The position numbers and the translations under genes were made by a program. This document shows positions 27,201 to 39,200 of a stretch of 64,000 nt of DNA, piece after piece. This DNA is from Trichoplusia ni (lineage: Eukaryota; Arthropoda; Insecta; Lepidoptera; Noctuidae). Location: the NCBI RefSeq assembly GCF_003590095.1, contig NC_039478.1:7130001-7194000 (forward strand). The letters are read 5' to 3'. The notes under the pieces are model-generated. The model saw only the letters and a program-made list of their open reading frames with translations. It was not told where the DNA came from and did no database searches. How positions within the stretch are numbered: position 1 is the first letter of the stretch; each line of letters starts with the position of its first letter.

Positions 27201-30200
27201 CCAATTATTTATTTTTCGATTCTACGCATCTTTCGTAATACACTGGTCTCTTGGTTACGCAGAACTAGGGACAAAGATACCGAATCTCTGATTAATAATC
27301 TGATTTTATCATGAATCATTGAAACCATTGTGTAATGTATTTTTTAATGGATTCCGATACTAATTTATTAGAATATTTAATCTGAGATAATTAAATAATT
27401 TTACACGAAAGTCTAAAACTAATTAGATATCGCCTACAAGCACTGATCTGCTTTCCCCGCACTATTTAATTTCGCAGTGCTAATAATGTAGGTGAGTAAA
27501 TTAAAACAAAACTGCGTTGAACGTAACGCTAATTAGGGTAAAAATTGTAAAGTAAATCGTAAAGGAGTCTAACGTGCCGCGTTACGCAATGCCTTTTTAT
27601 ATACATTTCATCACTCAAGGGGACAGTTGGTTGATAATTCGCGTAATTAACAGCATGTTTGTTAGTAAAGCCGAGCGGCCGCGCATGCGCATGCCACCCG
27701 GCGACATGTTTGCCGCTCGGCGCAACACACGCGCAAAAACTACGCGCCTTTCCAGCTATTTCGTAACTTTGTAATTACTATGCTTTTAATTTTTTAAATT
27801 GTTATTCTTAATGCTTTCGTTCTACATCATCGCAGAAGACGTGATTATCTTATTAAATAAATTATTTATACATTTGCACTTTTGTAATTTATTACCAGAT
27901 ACCTATTACCTGATTGTAGCGAATGTATTGGCCTTTCGCAAAAGAAACATTCTTTGATATTGTTCAATCGGTCTGCTGCAATGCATTCAATCATAATGAT
28001 TATAGTTTTTTCATGGCTGCAATAAAGGCAAGGACAGAGGGAAAGTAGAGGTTACTTATTCTTATCAAACCTTATAAATAACATGGCGTGCTTCAATGTC
28101 AAGTTAGAAATTAAATACGTAACCTGAACTCTAAAAAAGCTTATCGCGCATTCCTTTAAGAGAAATTTCTTTGATAATGCATGGAGCCTGAGTTGAAAAT
28201 TACTATTATATCTTTTGAAGTGGACGCGGCCGCATCGGTATCGAAATAATAACCTCTCTCCATAGTAATTACGTCCTAGAGCTAGTGAGGTGGGCAGGGG
28301 AGAGGGGGGGGGAGGGGGGTGTAGTTAGTGGCATCGCGTAATAGGATCAGTAATGAGACCACGATACGCACTCTCACAGTTGGATGGGTGCACTCACCCG
28401 GCGTTACTCAGATAACATGACACTATGACACTTTTTATGAATACCATAATTGATACGTTTTACTTTATTGAAATTGAGAAGTAACTGTCTTTAGATACCG
28501 TACCTAGATCTCTAATTTTTATTGCATGAAAGACAAAATGAATAAGAAAAGTAGGTAAATGGAAATGGACTATTTTCTAAAAAGAAGAGTTACTAATTTT
28601 AGAAAAGTTAAGTATAATGAATCCTTCCTGAAACTAATTATCTCTAAATTAAGTAACTGTTGGTTATTTATTTTGTATAATATACTCATTATATAGAGAA
28701 TATAAGAAGGTAAATTCTTCGTTGTAGGTTAGAAAAAGTTAAGTATCACGTGAAGTGAAAAGGGAATAAGGCTGTATAATTATTTGTCATTGCCATCCAC
28801 GAGTCATGACAAACTTAAACACTGACAAAAACTTAAAAATAATTTAATCACTTTTTAAAATTCAAATCGAAATGTGTACATATTTTTTTTTATGTACACA
28901 TTTCGTGCAGTCGAAGATCAGCTTCAGGTTAATTAACATTACCAACTGATTTATTTCGTGATCTTAGGAGATGTCATATTTCGAACGATTCGTTGTTTTG
29001 GACGATGATAAAATCACAAATAAAACATAATTACTTCAAATACTAATCTTACCAAAATCAATTAGAGACCCAGCAATCTTACCTGGAAAAAGAAAAAAAA
29101 CTGATTAATAACTAGTTCAGTATAAGTGTACGTCGATAAGGCAACGCACGTGTCACAACGTGCCAGCTAATTATTTCATCTGGAAGCTATCAACGGTTCG
29201 CAATCTAAACATCGATCAGTTTCGCAAGCTCCCGCATTGCCACAACATCCTGTATGCCGCGTGACATTAATTGACCCACCTAACATGCGCAATGACTCCT
29301 TAAATTAATCCTTCTATTAATTGCGAAAGTTCTCTTTTTGTTGCTTCATCGAGATTTATTGTTGAGTGTGTTTCTAGATAATACTGAGTATTATTTTTTT
29401 GTCTTAATTTACAGACAAAAATATGACACAATGGGGCAAATAATAATACGATTTATGCAATAATTGAATTCAGCTTTAGGTTATAAAAAGTTGGGATCCT
29501 GTCTGTTAATTTTTTATCATGTTACATATCAATCGAATACTTGGTTATGATACTAAGTAGTTAAAAGTGGACGCACCAAAATAACAAAAGACCGTGTTAA
29601 AGATTTTTCGGTTTACAAATGAAACTTTTAGAATATTTTGTTTGCGCATTATGTTATGTTCGTTACACCCTTGTGTAACTCAAACTTCTCAGAATGTTAT
29701 GCCATATTATATGCTTTACAACGCTCATATATTTGTTTAACATATATAATGTTCAAATACTCATTCTGCACCGAAACCATAGAAATTGCCTAACAACAAA
29801 GATTCCGTTTTCACTTGCTTTGCTAATAACTCGGAACAAGAACTTTTCCTATTACCCAAGTCTATTGTGAACTAACGTAACTGTAATAAAATACAACTTT
29901 TTCTTTGAGTTTTATTAAACTTGATAGCTGTCTGGATACTGGTTATTTAAGTGAAGGATTTATGTTTTTGATTACGAAACTAATGATATAACAGCCCACC
30001 TTGTAACAGTGTAAGCACGTGGGTTTAGGAAATTTCTAAAATACTGGATAGTATTAAACAAGAGCTATTATGATGTACGTCTGTCTAGATAAAGGAGAGA
30101 GAGCGTGAAGCGTCATGTGATGTAACCGTTTGTTTGGACTGCCTGATAATGAAATGTGTTATTTTAATCTTGAAGGTTTTAGCATGGCTATTTATATTTT

Positions 30201-33200
30201 TTTATAACTACAGTAAACTTAATACAACGTTTGAACATTTATAAAAAAGTAGTCGTTTTCGCTTACAACATGAAATTAAAGAGAGTTGTTCCATTCACTA
30301 AACATCAAACTCTAAAACATGTTACAAAAACTTCGTAAAGTAAACAAAAGAGATATCCATTTAATTAAAATAAAACCTATAGGACAAGCTACGTTACGTA
30401 AACACTGAGAATCGGCTTCTCAACTGGATTAATGGTTTCAACTCTAAAAAGATAAAAACAACCTGAATAGCAGTTTAACGTTCAACACTCGTAATTAAAA
30501 TCAGTTTTCTATCAGGCCATAATTAGAAAATCGATTTGAGCCGAGCTAATGAACGTGTGTTGGCACTCTGGACGTTAAATAGCTAAATATTAAGGTCTAT
30601 TATTATGCGTTCCATTACGAAGTCAATGTTTACTGGAAACTCTCGCCGCCACGAGCGAAAGTTAAACTTGTGTGAACATGCGCCGTTTGACAATTCTCAT
30701 GTACTTAATAGACGTGGCTGTGACAGATGCCAATCGTTTGTACCGTAATTTCATTTTCATAATGCGCTGTGACGTTTCGAATTATCATAAAGTAGGTAGT
30801 AGTGACTCTACATTCAATGACTTTCTGCAAAAATATGCGCAAACATAATATAATTTTGGAGTATTTCATAAACGTTTGTGTTTACTGAACAGTCGCCAGA
30901 TAGTGATACGGATATTATCTAGTGGAAAATTATCTGTGTAAACGTACGTCACCGGTCCCAGGAACCGTTACGCTGCAGCTAAATTGCAACATCTAGTTTT
31001 AAAGGAAAATTTCTCCGCTTATTACTAACGGTTACCGAGATAATCACAAGTAGGTATGTTATTACGAGATCTACTTTCGATCTCGAGTAAGCTGAATGCG
31101 GGAACTTTACCTATCTTAAGTAACATCGAAAGCTCGAGTACCTTTCATTTCAAAGTTCCTGCTTAACTAAAAGGAAGTATTGGGTATTTGACGTGTGCAC
31201 ATAAACCGGACGCATCTAATGCAGTTTCTCTTTAGTCGGTAGCAGGGCTGGCGGTCAGTTACACCGTGCTAAAGATAGAGAAATTAGCTGCGCAGGAGTG
31301 CGCGAGTGAATGCACTCGACGCAGCGCCCGCGCCGCCGTCGCCGCCCCGCCCATACCATATACGAACAGGCGTAAACTGAGAGATCGATTACCACTAATT
31401 ACTGGCCTCTGTGCGAAACCCTCCTGAAATATTGCCAACTGACTGTATCGCAAGCCTTACGACATTTAATAATACACATCTCTTGCGTATTCTAAATGTA
31501 TTACGTTACTTATACTTATATATTGGGACATGCCTTTCGTATAATCTGATAGAAGAGCCTACAATCTGCATATCATTAACATGGAAAAACGTAAGAGTAA
31601 AACTTGTTTCGAAGGATAATAATTTTGAGTCGTAGTTCGATACTTTGTAAAGATTGAAATATCAGCGGTGCTTGCAAATAGACAGTAATCCCGTGTCCAA
31701 CGGGTAGTTTGGATCCAATTACAGTGTGGACGGGATACTAACAATCACAGAGTTTCCTCGAGCGTTCGTCAAACGCAGTTGTGAAACGTGAAAGCGGATT
31801 GATCGCTCGATCATACGACGCGTGTCGTTCGCTGTTCCTTCACGGTTTACGCGATATTCAATTGTAACTTGATCGCTTTCTATTGCACACGACAGTAATG
31901 CTTATTGATATATGAGTCTTACGCGACACCTAAGTACATAGGCCTCGTATTCAATTATTCATTTTTATAAATTGGTTTTCTTGTAGCATTTCGTTCTTTA
32001 TAAGTATTAGTAGATATTCCTTTTTGGAATTAAAAAAATATGGCAAAAAAATACAAACGGTTTTTTTTAAACATGGATAAGTACTCTACCAAAAGAGTTT
32101 GTGAGGAAAAAGGAAGATTGGAGGTACCTAATATACTATCATAAAATGTTGTCAGTAATATTTAGTGCGGTATACTGACCCGCATCTTATTCTGAAATCA
32201 AACCGTGCCAGTGCGCCAAGATCGAGTTGTCACGTCACATTATCTATTACATCATGTAAACAACGATGTTCTAATTAAACCGTTACATGCTAATATCCTC
32301 TCGTATTACACACATACACAGAGTTCATACAAGTATGAGACCTCCTTTTTATAACTAACAGCCGTATGCAAGAATCACTGAGCTGACTGATGTTTTTTTT
32401 TGTCTCCATATTCCACTTGAAAACGACAAAGACAACAGTAACATTGGACTCCATTTGATTGGACTGCAGGATAAAACAAGGCTATTAAATCAATATCCTA
32501 TAATCTGTACTTAAATAGCATTTATGTACCTACTTTTGCATTTATAAATGTATATTCCGATTTTATAGTACACCATACTAGAGATCACCTACCGCCACGT
32601 CGCAAAATAATATTAGTGCAAAAGAGATGCCGCTCTACGCCGCCTATTGCTTTGTCACGCTTCCACAACCTTACTATTAAATTATGAGGTGATAGCAGAC
32701 CCTCTGTTCAGTACTACTACACCGTAGGTATGATTACCAAAAGCAAGTGCAAGTGTTAACTTACAAGAAACACGACACTCGTTACGTTGTATTGTGCAAA
32801 TATCCGCTATCAGTACATCGGTACGTTGCTAATTACCCGCTGGCATTCCCTGCTACCGTCATGTACGGTTATCGCCTTCATACGAGGATATCTGATTGAC
32901 TCTTATAAGACTAACTGATTACACACGCGAACTATGAAGCCAGTGTTTGTAGCTCGTTCCTTTGTTACACCGCTGCGGTTCGCTCAAAGATGGAATAAAA
33001 CTAGAATCGACGGAAAAGGATTGAATGCTTTTAAGGAGATGAATATTCTGACTATTTTGTTTAGACAAAGCAAATATGTTATGTTAACCGAAGGATAAGG
33101 TATGTTGTTTTATAACCACTTATTTTCTAACGATATCCTCTTATGTGGAAGACATTCAGCCCATTAAGACAGGCACAAAACTAAATTAGAAAAGAAAACA

Positions 33201-36200
33201 AAATAAAATTTACGATCTTTTAAAGCATTTTTCTTCCATTTAATACCCTAAGACGTCAGGCGATACGCGTTTTATTTACGTTTGCCGACTCCAGGAATAG
33301 ATGAAAAATAAAGTCATAAACGCGACGGCCGCAGTATTATAGCCAGGTTTATTTAAATCGGCCTTCTACACTACATCACATATTCACTAGCAAATAAACA
33401 TAAAGAAAAATAGAAAACTAAGACTGTGTTTCTACCAGAGATATGCGATGGAAATGTGTCTTGCGAGGATGTCCGCTGAGCCGTTTCCACCAGAACTGTG
33501 CTGACCGAAGCTGGGTAAATAAAGCCATTCTATTGGCTCTTTTGAAACACATTCCTCGCTACGCATCCTCGCACATTTCTGATGGAAACGCAGCCTTAAT
33601 GCTATTAACTGTTACTAAGTTAAGGATATATGTAAAGTATGCCATGAGATACGCAAATGGCTTCTAAGAATAAAGCTCCTCTTAAAGCAATATTATTGCA
33701 ATTGTGGAAGCAAGACAGAGCACTACACAACGTAAGCGCCATCTCTCTCCCACAACTGCAATGCGATAAACCGTCAGCTCCACATATGGCAGGGATGAAC
33801 ATGATGCATGTGTATTAAAATAATTCTATTAAATCGTTAGCAATCTAATCTCTCAAATCCATTATAACATCCTGTCTGTTACCAACGTTCGTTAACTCGA
33901 ATTACTTCAAAGAAAACGAAACGTTGCTGAATGAGTTTGATTCACGAGTAACGATAACATTAAACTCTTGTGTACTCAGAGAATTTAAGCAGCAGTAGAC
34001 ACAGGTGTTTCATTTACAGATAACGATATCTTGGAAGTGTAATACAGGAAATAAAAGGCAATTGAATAAAAGTAAATAGATACTAAACGCATCTCACAAC
34101 ATCTTTCCTACACTCAATTAGTAGTAGTCATTTCCAGCTACACTGTTCGTGTTTTGAACTTTCAGTAGCTCCTTGCCATCATTGTTCGTCATGAAAACGA
34201 GACACTTGAGCTCTTACCGACTATTTCACACCATCTCGGCAAACGATAACAAGTGAAACTGTTCAAGATCACACATTACGAGATGTTATCGTCACAATTT
34301 AAATAAAGAATTACTTTTTCAATGAATATTAATTGCAACATTAACAATTCACTCTACTATAAAACAGAATGTTGTTAATGTAATAGCACACTCAATCTTA
34401 AAACGTAAACGGAGTTATCTCAATAAATAAAATCGTGCAGAAGTGTAATGTTATAAAATGGATTGATGGAGAAGTAGGTTACTATTAAACTAACAAGAAA
34501 AAATAGCGCGCGCTCATTACATTACTTTATCGTGAGATTTCTATCACTAAACTAACAATGTCGGTATTGATTACCAAAAGTGTGTAATAATAACAAGTAA
34601 AAGTTATTGTGTAATGGTTTACAAAAAAAAGTCGTAACAAGTAGTACAGTTACATAGTTATAGATCATGACGACGTTCACGAATCGCATCTCTTTGCGAT
34701 ATCAATTCATGATCGCACGTGATCGACCGTCGATCGGCGCAGGCGCAGGCTAGAGGCGGGCCATCCTCAACTTAGCAGCAGAAACACATTCCGCGAAGAG
34801 AAACGCCTCTAATGCGATGCAGTCGTGCAAACTGCAAATGAATAGCAGTACCAGCTGCAAAAAGCCAGCCTTTTATAGAGGGCTTGAGTATGAAAGTGGA
34901 AACATCAATGCGGACGTTATAATTTGCGCGGTGCATTTCCCGTTATGTTCGCCGCATTCGCCCGTGACAATTTTCCATGTTGCACCTCGGAGACGCCTCG
35001 TAATGACAGAACGGCACTAATGAAACAACAGACTGCCAATAATAAACTTCCCGTGTAATAAGAGACAACGGGCACGACTCCGACGAACAAGGTTACCGAA
35101 GCTTACGCCGACCACACCGCTTACTTACAAACAATACATCAACATTCGCTATGTTAGTCTTATAAGTTATGTTCTATTCAGGTATAAGCACAAAGGTAGT
35201 AAATCAAGAGCAATATACACTCACACCTGAGGTTTGTAGAGTCATTTTGAAGATAATTCTGTTACTCAAATAGTCATGAGGAAAACATCCGCAATATTTT
35301 AAGTAATTTTAAGAAAATGATGACTTACATTACAAAACAATCACTTGTATTCCGTAAGTATTCAAATATACCATATATCGAAGCTCAGGTAATCATTACG
35401 TTGCTTTGAAAGTGGACTAATGACTGTCATTAAAATAATGTCCACAACATTAGAGCGTGCCGCTGCAATACGTTTGGACTTGAGACATTTAGACACATTA
35501 AACACGTAAGACTTTATAGGGTCATAAATAACGTTTAATAAGTGACACATAACAAGAAAACTGCTATTAAAGACTAACTTAATGCCACGACCTGTTATTT
35601 TTATTCACATCAAAAAATCTGTTCCGTCATCTTTCTATTTACCACATAAAAACATTAAAAATAGGTCCGACTTTCCTATTGACGACAAAAACACTTCCAA
35701 TCTTGGACTTCAGTCGATTAGAAACAAATCTCTCACTGCAACAAAACAAACGCGTTGCATGGGAATATCATGAGCGCACTGAGGTTTCCGGTCACAACAT
35801 TAGCTTTTTGTGTCGGAAAAAAACAACGGACAAATAAATGTTATTGCACTAGCATGACCGCATAACGGTTGGCTGGAGGCAAAGTACCGAGCTGATGCAC
35901 CTGTGAGAGGATGAGCCTTTCACTGGCGCATATCGAAAGTGCAGCGTTGATGCAACGCGACCTGCGACCTCTGCCGCAATGCAAGCCTTTGTATCTTGAT
36001 TAGATTGATACTCACGATAATTGTTGTTTCCAATCAAATCTACAAGAGTTTAGATATCGGTGCGATAAAACGTTTATGATACTTTAAACTTGATTAGTAC
36101 GGCATAAATATTATCTTACAACATTCCAGAAGGGTACGATCGAATTTCTATTCGATACATCTCATGTAATGGTTGACTAACATGCATTTTGTTTAGCTCC

Positions 36201-39200
36201 TAAGCTCCACAGTTAAGTACGCCGCTGCGAGTCCACGATGGATGATTATAATTATTCAAATATTTCCTCGTGGAACTCCTTGGCAACCACTATTGATTGA
36301 GAAGGGAGTTCATTAATACCGTGGCACTAATAAAACACGCCACGCTATTATGTTTCAAAGATTTCTGAGGGAGTAAAGATAACTTGTGCCCACCGGGCGG
36401 GATAAATCGATGATAAAATACGTTCAGTAAGAATATTGGCATCAGTATTAATGGTTAACCGGGCTTCTTTGGTTAATGGTGGACGGTTAACCACCTGTCA
36501 TGCGGTTACCATTTCGCGGGACAAATCGTGGCGGACCACCGACTGAGAACACTCGTAAACATGTAAATTCATAACTTGCAGAGATACTCCGTGCATGATA
36601 AAGCGACCGTACCTCATGTAACAAAGGACTGCGGGGACTGAAAAAGAGATCAACAAACTAAAACCTTATACACTGTTTCGTGTCTGTATTTATTTTTAAA
36701 CTATTGCGTAACGAACGTCGTCATAAAAAAGTACTTCACTATAATATTTTAATTCAGAAATGAGTTTAAAAAGTCGTAAAATTAAAATGATGTCATATCA
36801 AAATATTGTAAATTTTTATGTCATGTAAAAAATGATTTAATAACAATAATCCGTATAAATTGTGTTAATATTATAGCTCTAAAAATATGACAATGCCAAC
36901 TGGTATTCGTATATGGTAATATATTCTAAGTACCTTGGATTGTTATGTGTTGTTTGCGTTGGGCAACGTCTTAGAATATAACATTATGAAACCAATCACG
37001 TTCTGACGTTACTGTGAATGTTATTATATGTAGATTTTAAAATACTATCATAAAAAATAAACTTCTATCGTTCCATGCTATAAAATATAAAAAGAATCCT
37101 ATTCACATAACATTATTATAAAATATTCTACTTAAAGCAATTATAGTTCGATGCTATCGTAAAATTAATAAGTGCGTTAATATGCAAACTTCGGTTTGAC
37201 TCGTACAGGAGTCGTAAATTCTGAACGTCGTAGAATGTTGATTAAAGTGTAGTTAAACTAGTTCCGAATGACACGATCGTCTTCTGTTTGGTGTTTCAAG
37301 ATCTGACGATAAACTACACAGCCTACTGACTGGAAACGAAAGTAAACAAAATGTTACTCAAACAAGTTCCACCTATTGCGTGCAGCCAATAGATAAAACG
37401 GCAATTAAAAACAAACGCAAAAAAAATGCATTTCTCCAATAACGCAACTTTCGTTTTTAATAACAAGTATTAATTGAACTCAACGCACTATTAAAATACC
37501 TGCTCGGAGTTTAACGCCCGCTGAGCAGTCTTCCTTGTATTGTTTATGACATGCACTGCAGAATAGCTATCCAGGATATCAGTTAATTCGAATTAACCCC
37601 GTAGTACTGTTACGATTACGACCCACTTAACTCCAACATGCACTGTTCTATTAATGCTTAATAGCAAATTGAATGAGAAACGATCATCGTCGAGATATAA
37701 GAAAATGCCTGCAATCAGTACGCGATGCCCTGCGGGTAATAGTACAATATCTATCCCACTCGGATGAGTATTACACGACGTTTAGTAATGCGGACATAAC
37801 TGAGAGCCTTATGCGGTAATTACGGTAGTTGTGACGTTAAAGCCCAATAAACACAAGATTGACGACAGATAAGGAAATGATAAGAATTTAAAACACTTTT
37901 ACTACGTAATTGCTTTAGTGAACACTTATTATGCGACAAAGTACCACCGAAACGGTTTAACGGTTCACGTCGAGGGCTTGGCTAGTAGAGAGTTAGAAAG
38001 TAAGCCGCAGGTGCAGGGAAAAACGCGCACAGTTACGAAAAGTACGGGAAAAGTGTGGTCCATGAGAAGATAAGTTTTTCACAATGAACGAGCTCTCGTA
38101 GGCGTTATTTTAGTTCTTGTCAATACATACACGGCATTGTTCACGTGTGAATAACAATGTTGTTCAACAATCTCGATTGTTACTCACTGTCGCATCCAGA
38201 TAATAGAGACTTACGCCTCAGCGATGTATAGAATGAAAACATAGTCATTTACAATGTAATCACACTGACGGAAATCAATATTAAATAATCTTATTCGGCA
38301 ATTTCGATGAGTAGGCAATTGGAAATCGCTGACGAAAATTCTAATATTGACAATTAATTAACAGTCAAATATGGAAAAGAAAGTTTGACGTCCCACTTGA
38401 TGTTACGTCATAAACACGTATTGAGTTAACCGTTGACTATGTGTTGTGACGTAAGGTACGGTAAGGGTGGCAGTCCCATAATTGGCAAGCGGCAGTAGTG
38501 GGTGTACCGTCATGTTGGTACAGTCTACTTCCGAGCGTGGCGCAACTGCGCACGTGTCGCCCGCGCCCACACCACGCGCAGGGCTGCCTCGCCTCACGTG
38601 AGCATTAATTAACAATAGCCAACACGAGACTACTGAACATTATTGTTATTGCGTAGAGCTCAGAAACAAAACATGAATGAATAATTGAAAAAATAATCGA
38701 AACAATTTAGCTACTTACTACTGCGTATTAATTCCGATCAAGGTTAACTTTGAAATTACAATTTACTTTCATAAGACAAGTAAAACTAGAAACGTTTTCA
38801 ACGACAACAAAGTAAAGCTTATTGATTAAAACTAAGAGGATGCCAATATGTTCATTGGAGCCTATCATTGTGTCAAGCACAGCCCTAATTGAATGGAATT
38901 GACCACAATAGACGCAGCGACGATACAACTCCCATACACCGTATCTGACGACATGGGGCCGCATCACGTGTCGATCGCAGGTTACGTAACAAATGAAAAT
39001 CGTCGCTTTTCCGCCTGTCGCGGTTACGTCACAGAAAAGTTGTGTAAGTACAAAATAAACACAGGTTGTCACAACAGGAAAGTTCGAAGAGTTCGACGTT
39101 TCTCAGAAGCCGAGTTTATAAAACCGTCGTCGTTATGATAAAATATATGACGGTAAGACGCCGCGTATGAGTCAGTCTCGCAAGAGAAACTTAACGATAT

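Noticed and set aside
38728..39138. Overlapping frames of 114 (minus) and 81 (plus) codons
   Set aside because: Opposite-strand pair with no recognised domain or splice context. Frames of this length are expected by chance in 64 kb of such DNA; the region is better explained as a regulatory cluster.
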